A stretch of DNA of 13,774 nucleotides from Prevotella sp. (GTDB lineage: Bacteria; Bacteroidota; Bacteroidia; Bacteroidales; Bacteroidaceae). The translations under genes and the position numbers were made by a program. Positions 6,932-13,774 of the stretch are shown here, piece by piece (position 1 is the first letter of the stretch; every line of letters begins with the position of its first letter). Where the stretch lies: NCBI GenBank assembly GCA_022732315.1, contig JAIJUV010000059.1:1-13774 (forward strand). The letters run 5' to 3'. A model generated the notes under the pieces. The model was given only the letters and a program-made list of their open reading frames with translations. It was not told the DNA's origin and searched no databases.

Positions 6932-7024
6932 GTTAACAGGTTAACAGTTAACAGCGTTTTTTTCAATGGTTACACCTTGAAAGCACTTGAATTCTTCACT
7001 CTTCGTTCTTCACTCTTCACTTAA
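6932..7024. repeat. Dispersed 93-nt element, full copy between parE and prc
   Basis: Same length and order as the copy at 5206-5298: GTTAAC head, T-run, GCACTTGAATTC, then CTTCACTCTTCGTTC tail ending in CACTTAA. The parE stop codon (7021-7023, TAA on the minus strand) is inside the end of the element. The head lies 44 nt before the prc start. Confidence 0.88.
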
Positions 7025-9012
7025 TCTAGCGGTGCTGAGTCTTCCTCCGGAATATCCTCTTCAATCACCAGGTTGTCGATGATGAAGTTCTGACGTTCCA
7101 TCGTATTCTTACCCATGTAGTACTCCAGGAGCTTCTGCACCTGGTCGGTTTTGTGCAGCGTTACCTGCTCCAATCGCATATCCGGACCGATGAAATGGGC
7201 AAACTCTTCTGGCGAAATCTCTCCCAAGCCCTTGAATCGGGTGATTTCCGGGTCAGGACCCAGCGCCTTGATGGCCTGCTGGCGCTCCTCATCGCTGTAG
7301 CAGTAATGCGTAATGAAATCGCCCTTCTTCTCCTTAGGTCCCAGCTTGGCATCGGCATCCGCTATCGCCTGCTTGTTCTTGATTTTGGTTCGCTTGTTGC
7401 GCACTCGGAACAATGGAGTCTGAAGCACATACACGTGGCCCTTCTTGATGAGGTCAGGGAAGAACTGCAGGAAGAAGGTGATGATGAGCAGGCGGATGTG
7501 CATTCCATCTACATCGGCATCGGTAGCCACAATCACCTTATTATATCTCAATCCGTCCAATCCGTCCTCGATATCCAGGGCTGCCTGCAGCAGGTTGAAC
7601 TCCTCGTTCTCGTAAACCACCTTCTTGGTCAGGCCATAGCAGTTTAACGGCTTGCCTCGCAGCGAGAATACCGCCTGGGTGTTCACGTCGCGGCTCTTGG
7701 TGATGCTTCCGCTGGCAGAATCACCCTCAGTGATGAAGATGGAACTTGCCTCCTTCAGCTCGTTCTTGGCATCGCTGAAGTGGATGCGGCAATCGCGCAG
7801 CTTGCGGTTGTGGAGGTTCGCCTTCTTGGCACGCTCACGCGCCAGTTTGGTAACGCCCGCCATCGCCTTGCGCTCACGCTCACTCTCCTTGATCTTGTTC
7901 TCCAGAATCTCAGCCACGTCCTTGTGGATATGCAGATAGTTATCCACCTCCTTCTTCAGGAAATCGCCCACATACTTGTTGATGGTTTCGCCGCCATTCG
8001 GAGTCATCGTGGTGCTACCCAACTTAATCTTCGTCTGACTCTCGAACACCGGTTCCTCTACGTTCAGGGCGATGGCAGCCACCAATCCGTTTCTGATGTC
8101 GCCATACTCATACTTGCCAAAGAACTCCTTGATGGTCTTGGCTATATGCTCCTTAAAGGCACTCTGATGGGTTCCGCCCTGGGTGGTGTGCTGGCCGTTT
8201 ACGAAGGAATAGTATTCCTCGCCATACTGGTTGGTATGGGTAAAGGCTATCTCGATGTCTTCGCCCTTCATGTGGATAATCTCATAGAGGCCCTCGTTGG
8301 TCATATTATCCGTAAGGAGATCCTTCAAACCGTGACGGCTGAGGATGCGGCGGCCATTGTGCATGATGGTAAGACCGGTGTTCAGATAAGTATAGTTGCG
8401 GAGCATGGTTTCCACGATGTCGTCGTGGAAGGAATAATTCTTGAAGAGGGTGTTATCAGGCTCAAAATAGATGAAAGTACCATTCTCATCTTCAGTATCC
8501 TCGGTAACATCGCTCTGCAGAATACCTTTCTCAAACTTCAGATGGCGCACCTTGCCGTCGCGGAACGACTTCACCTCGAAATGAGAGCTGAGGGCGTTCA
8601 CCGCCTTCACACCCACTCCGTTCAAGCCCACACTCTTCTTGAACGCCTTGCTATCATACTTACCTCCGGTGTTCAGCACGCTCACCGCCTCAACGAGCTT
8701 TCCCTGCGGAATGCCTCGGCCGTAGTCGCGCACGCTGACACGCAGATGGTCTTCGATGTCGATTTCGATGCGGGAACCGGCGTTCATCTTGAATTCGTCG
8801 ATGGAGTTATCCACCACCTCCTTCAGGAGCACATAAATACCATCCTCCGGCAAGTTACCGTCGCCCAAACGACCGATGTACATACCCGGACGGGTTCGCA
8901 CATGCTCCATATCGCTCAGATGTCGGATGTTGTCGTCGGTATAAGCCACCGGCTGCTGCTCCTGCTGTTGCTGCTCCTGCGGGGCATTCAATTCGTTATT
9001 ATCTTCTGACAT
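7021..9012 (-). CDS. parE: DNA topoisomerase IV subunit B (type IIA, ATPase subunit)
   Basis: ATPase/TOPRIM subunit of a type IIA topoisomerase, acting with ParC to unlink daughter chromosomes. 663 residues. GHKL ATPase: EVVDNSIDE with Glu65 and Asn69, DYGRGIP (96-102), [14 protein letters not shown]. Transducer: QTKIKLG (about 326-332) with the ATP-contacting Lys. [14 protein letters not shown] (430-437), RGKPLNCYG, and [10 protein letters not shown] (498-507). The tail QRPFI-like region here reads [16 protein letters not shown]. Bacteroidota genomes carry GyrB plus this second type. The short length and RGKPLN point to ParE, though GyrB cannot be wholly excluded by eye. The N-terminus has a glutamine-rich linker (EQQQQEQQ). 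The ATG has an AGGAGG site. No TAnnTTTG promoter was seen in the 136-nt gap upstream. Confidence 0.92.
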   Translation of the reverse strand: MSEDNNELNAPQEQQQQEQQPVAYTDDNIRHLSDMEHVRTRPGMYIGRLGDGNLPEDGIYVLLKEVVDNSIDEFKMNAGSRIEIDIEDHLRVSVRDYGRGIPQGKLVEAVSVLNTGGKYDSKAFKKSVGLNGVGVKAVNALSSHFEVKSFRDGKVRHLKFEKGILQSDVTEDTEDENGTFIYFEPDNTLFKNYSFHDDIVETMLRNYTYLNTGLTIMHNGRRILSRHGLKDLLTDNMTNEGLYEIIHMKGEDIEIAFTHTNQYGEEYYSFVNGQHTTQGGTHQSAFKEHIAKTIKEFFGKYEYGDIRNGLVAAIALNVEEPVFESQTKIKLGSTTMTPNGGETINKYVGDFLKKEVDNYLHIHKDVAEILENKIKESERERKAMAGVTKLARERAKKANLHNRKLRDCRIHFSDAKNELKEASSIFITEGDSASGSITKSRDVNTQAVFSLRGKPLNCYGLTKKVVYENEEFNLLQAALDIEDGLDGLRYNKVIVATDADVDGMHIRLLIITFFLQFFPDLIKKGHVYVLQTPLFRVRNKRTKIKNKQAIADADAKLGPKEKKGDFITHYCYSDEERQQAIKALGPDPEITRFKGLGEISPEEFAHFIGPDMRLEQVTLHKTDQVQKLLEYYMGKNTMERQNFIIDNLVIEEDIPEEDSAPLD

Positions 9013-9017
9013 AGAAT

Positions 9018-9023
9018 CCTCCT
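9018..9023 (-). promoter_or_regulatory. Shine-Dalgarno site of parE
   Basis: Minus strand reads AGGAGG, 5 nt before the parE ATG at 9012. It fixes the start and is one of only two clear Shine-Dalgarno sites in the window. Confidence 0.65.
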
Positions 9024-9040
9024 AGTTATAAAATTTAGGA

Positions 9041-9082
9041 GGAGTTAAGGAGCTATGATTCAAAACCATCTGTCTTAACTCC
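9041..9082 (-). other. Inverted GGAGTTAAG repeat before parE
   Basis: GGAGTTAAG at 9041-9049 is the exact reverse complement of 9074-9082, with a 24-nt loop. Further GGAGT and GGAGTTA words follow on the minus strand up to 9098. It may be a weak stem in the transcript leaving the GNAT-like gene or in the parE leader. There is no T-run. Confidence 0.4.
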
Positions 9083-9110
9083 CTAACTCCTTCACTCCTT
9101 GTTTGTTTAA

Positions 9111-9167
9111 TTATCTTCTTGATTACTATTCAATAATCTTCTTGATTACTATTTGATAATCTTCTTG
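9111..9167. repeat. 23-bp tandem repeat copying the 3' end of the GNAT-like gene
   Basis: ATCTTCTTGATTACTATT occurs at 9113 and 9136, and ATCTTCTTG again at 9159, an exact 23-bp period. The last unit holds the final codons of the gene (K-K-I-I-K, stop at 9149-9151). The other two lie past the stop and still read K-K-I-I-x-stop in their own frames. Confidence 0.75.
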
Positions 9168-10300
9168 TAGCATTTTCTGCGCTTGTGCATCACTGGTGTC
9201 AAAGCTCCCCACTGTCCCTGCACGCCGGCATTGGTTTCCAGCTCTACCTGGGTTTCCCCCCATTCAATGCCGTACTTCTGGTACCAAGGAATCAGGTCGG
9301 CAAAGAGAAGCGCATTGGCTCCCTTGGCACGATATTCAGGGAGAATACCGATGAGGAGGAGGTCAACAATGTTGGTCTTGTGCTGCTTGATGGCTCTCAG
9401 CACGTGGAACCAGCCGAAAGGCAGCAATCTGCCACGGTGGCACTTTCTCAGGGCATGAGCCAACGACGGCATGGTGATTCCCACACCGATGAGCTTATGC
9501 TCTCCGTCCGTCCAATCCTCGATGCAGGTGATGAGGTTGAAGTCGAGGAAACCGAGATACGACTTGATAAGCTGGTCTATCTGCTTCTGCGAGAGTTCGG
9601 AATATCCATAGAGATCCTTGTAGGTATCGTTGATGAGATCAAAGATTTTCTGACCCATTCCGCCCTGGAAGATATCCTTCTTGGTAAGCTTGCGCACATG
9701 CAGATTATATCGTTTCTCAATCATCATCGCAATCTTGGCGTACTTCTCAGGCACCTCATCCGGCACCATAATCTTGAACTCCACGTATTTGTTGTCCACC
9801 TCGAAACCCTCCAGGGCCTCGATGTGCTCCGGATAGTAAGCGTAATTATAGATGGTAGGCATGGTGCCGAGCTGGTCGAATCCCCAGACGAGCATTCCCT
9901 CAGGGTCCATATCGGTAAATCCAAGCGGACCTACCACATCCTCCATGCCTTTCTCGCGGCCATATTTCTCAACGGCATCCAGAAGAGCCTTCGAAACCTC
10001 ACGGTCGTCGATGAAGTCAATCCATCCGAATCGGACGGATTTCTTTCCCCACTTGTTGTTTGCCTTATGGTTGATGATAGCAGCAACGCGACCTGCCAGC
10101 TTTCCATCCTTATAGGCAAGATAATACTCTGCCTCGCAGAACTCGAACGCAGCGTTCTTATCCTTGCTCAGGGTATTCATTTCGTCGCTGAAAAGATTAG
10201 GCACATCGTATTCGTTGCCTTCGTAGAGGTCGTAGTGGAAGTCGATGAACGTCTTCAAATCCTTCTTGTTTTCGACCTTTTTAATTTCAATTAATGACAT
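9149..10300 (-). CDS. GNAT-superfamily-like protein, function unknown
   Basis: 383 residues, cytoplasmic, no signal peptide. The opening MSLIEIKKVENKKDLKTFIDFHYDLYEGNEYDVPNL resembles long YghO-type GNAT-like proteins. Features: YYLAYKDGKLAGRVAAIINHKAN (about 79-101), a beta strand-turn of the acetyltransferase fold; VVGPLGFTDMDPEGMLVWGF (about 122-141); and a C-terminal half with IVDLLLIGILPEYRAKGANALLFADLI, which looks like a GNAT acyl-CoA-binding strand and helix (compare Q/RxxGxG/A; here YRAKGA). WGETQVELETNAGVQGQW near the end is a conserved-looking block. Substrate unknown; an N-acyltransferase role is only inferred from fold resemblance. It has its own promoter with a striking dyad and lies between a secreted esterase and parE on the same strand. 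Confidence 0.72.
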   Translation of the reverse strand: MSLIEIKKVENKKDLKTFIDFHYDLYEGNEYDVPNLFSDEMNTLSKDKNAAFEFCEAEYYLAYKDGKLAGRVAAIINHKANNKWGKKSVRFGWIDFIDDREVSKALLDAVEKYGREKGMEDVVGPLGFTDMDPEGMLVWGFDQLGTMPTIYNYAYYPEHIEALEGFEVDNKYVEFKIMVPDEVPEKYAKIAMMIEKRYNLHVRKLTKKDIFQGGMGQKIFDLINDTYKDLYGYSELSQKQIDQLIKSYLGFLDFNLITCIEDWTDGEHKLIGVGITMPSLAHALRKCHRGRLLPFGWFHVLRAIKQHKTNIVDLLLIGILPEYRAKGANALLFADLIPWYQKYGIEWGETQVELETNAGVQGQWGALTPVMHKRRKCYKKIIK

Positions 10301-10305
10301 GATTT

Positions 10306-10317
10306 CAAACTAGTTTG
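10306..10317. promoter_or_regulatory. Perfect 12-bp palindrome in the GNAT-like gene leader
   Basis: CAAACTAGTTTG is its own reverse complement and lies between the predicted transcript start (about 10326) and the ATG at 10300. It may be an operator half of a repression region. By itself a 12-bp A/T-rich palindrome could arise by chance. Confidence 0.4.
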
Positions 10318-10332
10318 CAATATTATAGGATG

Positions 10333-10364
10333 CAAAAATAGCAATATTTCGCCAAACGACCAAA
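10333..10364 (-). promoter_or_regulatory. Promoter of the GNAT-like gene
   Basis: Minus strand: TTTG at 10361-10364, 20-bp spacer, TATTTTTG (TAnnTTTG) at 10333-10340. The start point is near 10326, giving a leader of about 25 nt. The spacer contains most of the dyad at 10338-10373. Confidence 0.75.
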
Positions 10365-10373
10365 TATTGCTAT
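10338..10373. promoter_or_regulatory. 12-bp dyad overlapping the promoter: operator or terminator
   Basis: ATAGCAATATTT (10338-10349) and AAATATTGCTAT (10362-10373) are perfect reverse complements around 12 nt. It spans the -7/-33 spacer. On the minus strand the stem runs straight into a TTTTT tract, so RNA coming from the upstream esterase gene could form an A/U-rich intrinsic terminator here. A further GCAATATT lies at 10317-10324. Confidence 0.65.
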
Positions 10374-10463
10374 CTTTATTTTCAGTTTTTTAGGGGTTCA
10401 AGAATGATTACGAGCCACAAAGTGGCTTATATCACCCGATTAGTGGTGGTTTTGGCGGAATCA

Positions 10464-11801
10464 TCACTTGATGAGATGCTTCTTAATCCACTCCATCTGC
10501 TTGCGATTGGTGTCGGTGGTTGTCCAATGCTCGTTGATTGGTGTAAGCAGCGATTCCTTCTCGCATTTCAGGGTATTCCACACGGTGTAGCTGGTGGTTG
10601 GCGGACAGGTATTGTCGTTGTATCCCCAGGTGAGATAAGTTGGCGCCTTCACCTTCCGGGCAAAGTTCACCACATCGTAATAAGCCATCGTGTTGAGACA
10701 GTCCTTGTTCTTCAAGATCTCATGATATTTATTGAAGTGAGGATATCCGCCCGTTCTTCCCTTCTCTGCATAACCAGCCATATCGCTGAGCGCAGGATGA
10801 TTAGCCACGCACTGGGTTACTCTGCTATCCAAGCCTGCTGCGACAATCGCCAAGGCACCGCCCTGACTGCCGCCCTGCACAGCCACATTCTTTCCGTCCC
10901 ACTCTGGTAGAGAGGTCAGGAAGTCGATGCAGCGCACTAATCCCTGATACACATGGCGCATGTAGTAGCGGTTCTTATCTTCCAATCCATTGGCAAGATA
11001 ACCGCCGTTTGCATCGTTGAATCCCTTGCTTATCTCCTGAAAGGTTTCGGCAGGAAGACGTGGGTCGAGGCCATGGATTTCTATCTCGAAGCGGATGAAT
11101 CCATTCTCGGCATAATACTTGTTGCGCAGGGGTTCCTTGATGGTCTTGATGCCGGCTCCCGGAGGGGTGAGAACCACGGGATGGCTACCCCGGCTGGCAT
11201 TCTTGGGATAGAAGAGATAGCCATACATCGCATGTCCCATCTTATCTATCTGAAGTTTTACGAGATAGCAATCTATCTTATCTGTACAATATTCCTTGGC
11301 GAGTTCCTTGGTGTAACTCAAGGGAACATTCTTCAGTTCATCCTTCGCCTTCTGCCAGAAACTGTCGAAATCCTTAGGTTCCTGGGTATAAGGCTGAATC
11401 TTATCCACCGAGAATCCCACTTTTATATGATGCTGGTAGGTTTTGCCATCGAGCTTATAGAATAATCTCAAATCTCGGAAGCCCGGAGTCTTTCGGGTTC
11501 CCATGTTCACGATGGCGCGCCCGTTCTTCAGCTTAAAGCTTCCCTGCTTGTCTGCCTTCAGCATGTCATCGCCAATTTCATATTTTACCTCGCCGTCACG
11601 GGGAATTCCATACTTGTAGAAACTTACTTCCACCTTAGCCTGCTCGCCCGTCTTATAGAGCCAGTCGGCATGGTCAGGCACGGTAAGCCAAAGATAATCA
11701 CTGCGATAGGGATAGTTCTCCGCCATCACACTTAACACACTCGTCATGTTCATCGCCAGGATAAACATAAACGAAAGATAGATTGTCCTTAATCTGTTCA
11801 T
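10464..11801 (-). CDS. Secreted acetyl xylan esterase-like hydrolase (AXE1/CE7 type)
   Basis: 445 residues. Hydrophobic N-terminal signal (about 1-28, ...SVLSVMAENY). An N-terminal beta-rich domain (about 35-130) precedes the alpha/beta-hydrolase domain, which opens at KDFDSFWQKAKDEL, typical of AXE1/CE7 esterases. Nucleophile Ser312 is in GGSQGGAL. Likely acid is Asp396 in GYNDNTCPP, and likely base His425 in NEHW, in the expected order. The oxyanion-side segment is VVLTPPGAGIK. CE7 members remove acetyl groups from xylo-oligosaccharides and other acetylated sugars. Substrate and exact family membership are inferred. It has its own promoter, divergent from a second secreted esterase. No glycosidase or SusCD genes are visible beside it, so it is not seen in a polysaccharide utilisation locus. 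Confidence 0.85.
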   Translation of the reverse strand: MNRLRTIYLSFMFILAMNMTSVLSVMAENYPYRSDYLWLTVPDHADWLYKTGEQAKVEVSFYKYGIPRDGEVKYEIGDDMLKADKQGSFKLKNGRAIVNMGTRKTPGFRDLRLFYKLDGKTYQHHIKVGFSVDKIQPYTQEPKDFDSFWQKAKDELKNVPLSYTKELAKEYCTDKIDCYLVKLQIDKMGHAMYGYLFYPKNASRGSHPVVLTPPGAGIKTIKEPLRNKYYAENGFIRFEIEIHGLDPRLPAETFQEISKGFNDANGGYLANGLEDKNRYYMRHVYQGLVRCIDFLTSLPEWDGKNVAVQGGSQGGALAIVAAGLDSRVTQCVANHPALSDMAGYAEKGRTGGYPHFNKYHEILKNKDCLNTMAYYDVVNFARKVKAPTYLTWGYNDNTCPPTTSYTVWNTLKCEKESLLTPINEHWTTTDTNRKQMEWIKKHLIK

Positions 11802-11848
11802 TTTATAGTTTGTTTTAATTTATAATATTCAACTATCATATATGAGTG

Positions 11849-11879
11849 CAAAAGTACAACATTCCATTGAGATAACAAA
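11849..11879 (-). promoter_or_regulatory. Promoter of the AXE1-like esterase gene
   Basis: Minus strand: TTTG at 11876-11879, 19-bp spacer, TACTTTTG at 11849-11856. Predicted start point about 11842, leader about 40 nt to the ATG at 11801. Confidence 0.75.
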
Positions 11880-11887
11880 ACGATTTC

Positions 11888-11944
11888 AAGGATATTTTTA
11901 TTCAAGATACCCTCAATAGGCATCTTGAACAAACAAATATCCTT
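11888..11944. repeat. Imperfect inverted repeat upstream of the esterase promoter
   Basis: AAGGATATTT (11888-11897) pairs with AAATATCCTT (11935-11944), and TTCAAGAT (11901-11908) pairs with ATCTTGAA (11922-11929). The two stems are separated by a 3/5-nt internal loop and closed by a 13-nt loop. It starts 8 bp upstream of the -33 box. It could be an activator site, a terminator for read-through, or the end of a lost insertion. Confidence 0.6.
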
Positions 11945-11972
11945 CCCTTCACCAAATGAGTAGTGACATTCT

Positions 11973-12081
11973 GAGGGTTGAGTCGATTACAGAAGACAAT
12001 ATGGAGTCAAATTGCTCCAGGACCCGAAAATATTCTTCCAAAAGGAGTGAGTTTCTCAGATTTAATTTGTATCTTTGCCAT
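11973..12081 (-). pseudogene. IS1380-family transposase remnant (5' fragment, frameshifted)
   Basis: From the ATG at 12081 the minus strand reads MAKIQIKSEKLTPFGRIFS, the N-terminus I know from Bacteroidota IS1380 transposases. One extra base in the GGG run (12023-12025) shifts the frame; in the next frame the family sequence continues as VLEQFDSILSSVIDSTL. The match then stops near 11973, where the family goes on with GLRC. Only about 36 of some 400 or more codons remain, so it is dead. The predicted Bacteroidota -7 box on the plus strand here (TATCTTTG at 12070) is just the complement of its first codons. This is the main content of the 429-nt gap 11802-12230. Confidence 0.75.
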
Positions 12082-12111
12082 GTCATATCAGAGTTTTGCT
12101 TGTTTTCTTTT

Positions 12112-12209
12112 CGCAACACTAAGATAAGTAAAAATTCTGACATAGCAAAATCCAGAGTAACTTTCTGTTGCTCAGGCGCTTAAAAAGTTTAACTGATAAT
12201 AGTGTTGCG
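12112..12209. repeat. 10-bp inverted pair flanking the region before the carboxylesterase
   Basis: CGCAACACTA (12112-12121) and TAGTGTTGCG (12200-12209) are exact reverse complements 78 nt apart. They lie just upstream (minus strand) of the IS1380 remnant and just before the carboxylesterase ATG (12231). They may be terminal repeats of an insertion or part of the IS leader. GTTGCGGAATTA also occurs at 3641-3652, upstream of ruvB. Confidence 0.45.
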
Positions 12210-12230
12210 GAATTAATGAAATAACCAGAA

Positions 12231-13772
12231 ATGAGATTGAAAAGACATCTACTGACAGCCGCCCTGGCACTCTTTTGCCTATCGGCAGCTAACGCCCAAC
12301 TGCTAAGAACAACGGTGGAGCAAGGAGAAATTGAAGGTGTGGAACATGAAGGATTCGCTCTATACAAGGGAATCCCATACGCAGAAGCACCAGTGGGCAA
12401 CCTCAGATGGAAAGCCCCAGTGAGCAAGAAGCCTTGGAAGGGAGTATTCAAAGCAGATAAATGGGGAGACCGTCCACCACAGCCCATCGACCCTAACCAA
12501 AATGGTGGTGAGCAGGGCATGAGCGAGGACTGCCTATACCTCAGTGTGGAAACGCCAGCCAAGAGTAAGAATGACAAACTCCCTGTATTTGTGATGATTC
12601 ATGGAGGAGCCTTTCTTACTGGCTCCTACAGTGGAACTCAGGAAAGCTTTGTCAAGGAAGGCATCATCTATTGCAGCATAGAATACCGCTTGGGAGCCTT
12701 GGGATTCATGGCACATCCAGAGCTGAGTAAGGAATCAGGCAAGAACATATCTGGTAACTATGGCATCCTTGACCAAGTGATGGCCTTAAAATGGATTCAC
12801 GACAATATTGCTGCCTTCGGTGGAGACCCTGACAAGATTACCATTGCAGGAGAATCTGCCGGTGGTATCTCGGTAAGTATACTATGCGCCTCTCCCCTTG
12901 CCAAGGGACTCTTCCGAGGAGCCATCAGCGAAAGTGGTAGCTCCTTCTGGCCTGTGGGTGAAAGCAGAAATGGTAACACAGCCATGCTCACCTCCAAAGC
13001 AGCAGAAGCAGGTGGACTTCTCCTTCAAAAGAGACTCAAGGCTAAGAACTTGAAGCAGCTAAGAAAAGTTTCTGCTATGGACATCGTGAAGAATACCGAC
13101 TTTGAGTCCTTCTGGCCGAACGTTGACGGCTACTCCATCACCGATGACCAGTATAAGCTCTATGAAAAGGGAAACTACAATGATGTAAATGTCATCATAG
13201 GAACCAACAGCGACGAAGGAAGTATGTTTAGCCGCCCTGTCAGTGTAAGTGACTATGAGAAAAGAATCCATGAGATATATGGAAGTTGGGCAGACCAGGT
13301 TCTCAGTCTCTATCCTGCCAAGACAGAGGAAGAAACCTACTTCGCTCAATCCGACATTTTCCGTGATGGCTCCTTTGCATGGGGAACGTATGCCTGGGCT
13401 AACCTGCAGAGCAAGACCGGCAAGGGCAAGGTGTATATGTATTACTTTGACCAAGACTCAGAGAACACCATCGTGAAAAGCCGCAAGGGAGGAGCCAGCC
13501 ATGTAGCAGAGATGCCATTCATCTATGGCTATAAGTTTGGCTCTGGAAAGATGACCGAGACGGAGCAGCACATGGAACAAATCATGTCACGCTATTGGAT
13601 TAACTTTACCAAGACTGGCAATCCAAACGAGAATAGCCTTCCTTTCTGGACTACCTACCAGGAAGGTAAACCAACGGTGATGATTATGAAGGAAGGACTG
13701 CATTTGGGTCCTGTTCAAAATCAAAAGCAAATGGACTTCTTCGAGAAGTTCTTCAAGGAAAAAAGAAAATAA
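12231..13772 (+). CDS. Secreted type-B carboxylesterase
   Basis: 513 residues, stop two bases before the window end. Signal peptide about 1-22 (MRLKRHLLTAALALFCLSAANA, then QLL). Family marks of PF00135: GIPYAEAPVGNLRWKAP (about 47-63), SEDCLYLSV (98-106), oxyanion HGGAF (124-128), FGGDPDKITIAGESAGG with Ser209 as nucleophile, Glu329 in GTNSDEGSMF, and His424 in GGASHVAEMPF. All three triad residues are present, so it should be active. WINFTKTGNPNE is the usual C-terminal block. Substrates in the family vary widely (short-chain esters, acetylated or feruloylated glycans); none can be assigned here. Divergent from the AXE1-like esterase, with an IS remnant between. No clear TAnnTTTG promoter was found in the 150 nt before the ATG. 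Confidence 0.92.
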   Translation: MRLKRHLLTAALALFCLSAANAQLLRTTVEQGEIEGVEHEGFALYKGIPYAEAPVGNLRWKAPVSKKPWKGVFKADKWGDRPPQPIDPNQNGGEQGMSEDCLYLSVETPAKSKNDKLPVFVMIHGGAFLTGSYSGTQESFVKEGIIYCSIEYRLGALGFMAHPELSKESGKNISGNYGILDQVMALKWIHDNIAAFGGDPDKITIAGESAGGISVSILCASPLAKGLFRGAISESGSSFWPVGESRNGNTAMLTSKAAEAGGLLLQKRLKAKNLKQLRKVSAMDIVKNTDFESFWPNVDGYSITDDQYKLYEKGNYNDVNVIIGTNSDEGSMFSRPVSVSDYEKRIHEIYGSWADQVLSLYPAKTEEETYFAQSDIFRDGSFAWGTYAWANLQSKTGKGKVYMYYFDQDSENTIVKSRKGGASHVAEMPFIYGYKFGSGKMTETEQHMEQIMSRYWINFTKTGNPNENSLPFWTTYQEGKPTVMIMKEGLHLGPVQNQKQMDFFEKFFKEKRK

Positions 13773-13774
13773 TA

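Noticed and set aside
8950..8976. CTG/CTC-rich triplet run in parE as a contingency repeat
   Set aside because: It encodes a short Gln/Glu linker before the ATPase domain. The codons are mixed and not a uniform microsatellite, so slippage is not strongly suggested.
7780..9009. 409-codon plus-strand open frame antisense to parE
   Set aside because: The opposite frame is a complete ParE with all motifs. The antisense translation is low-complexity (Leu/Val/His rich) with no family features, as expected for a shadow of GC-biased codons.
9185..10294. 369-codon plus-strand open frame antisense to the GNAT-like gene
   Set aside because: It mirrors the minus-strand gene almost exactly, has no recognisable domain and lacks its own promoter. 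The minus frame has the promoter and family resemblance.
10413..10427. AGCCAC-AAA-GTGGCT hairpin after the AXE1-like esterase
   Set aside because: Only 6 bp with no T-run on the minus strand. The dyad at 10338-10373 is a better terminator candidate for that gene.
12070..12077. TATCTTTG as a promoter -7 box for the carboxylesterase
   Set aside because: It matches TAnnTTTG, but there is no TTTG at the proper upstream distance, and the bases are the complement of the first codons of the IS1380 relic.

Overview
The window looks like chromosome from a Bacteroidota organism, most likely Prevotella/Segatella. The evidence is the protein style (DusB, S41 protease, ParE and RuvB read like Prevotella orthologues), Bacteroidota promoters of the TTTG / 19-21 bp / TAnnTTTG type, mostly absent Shine-Dalgarno sites, and a decayed IS1380-family transposase of Bacteroidota type. 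These identifications come from reading motifs; no database search was run.

Layout. A 5'-truncated dusB (+) ends at a strong hairpin terminator, facing an AT-rich lipoprotein gene (-). A minus-strand housekeeping cluster ruvB-coaD-ybeY follows (2564-3598, 2049-2534, 1595-2029; gaps of 29 and 19 nt). Divergent from ruvB, a BASS-type Na+/organic anion symporter (3963-4934, +) has a good promoter and an unusual purine-rich leader. It converges on a minus-strand series: prc/ctpA-like S41 protease (5305-6888), parE (7021-9012), a GNAT-like protein (9149-10300) and a secreted CE7/AXE1-type esterase (10464-11801). Divergent from the last, after a 429-nt gap with an IS1380 remnant, is a secreted type-B carboxylesterase (12231-13772, +), complete at the window edge.

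The coding content is mostly ordinary core metabolism (tRNA modification, Holliday junction processing, CoA synthesis, rRNA maturation, topoisomerase IV, envelope protease) plus two secreted esterases. No CRISPR array, defence island, tRNA, rRNA or complete mobile element was seen.

The unexplained structure is between the genes. (1) A dispersed element with two full 93-nt copies and two half copies sits next to the stop codons of minus-strand genes. In two cases it contains or contributes the stop codon. (2) A 187-bp nested palindrome with 48-nt arms lies between the convergent symporter and protease genes. (3) A perfect 12-bp dyad threads the promoter of the GNAT-like gene and could act as operator or as terminator of the upstream gene. 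(4) The 3' end of the GNAT-like gene is repeated in tandem after its stop. (5) The symporter has a nearly all-purine 5' leader. No clearly new multi-gene system is visible; the dispersed stop-associated element is the best candidate for something undescribed.
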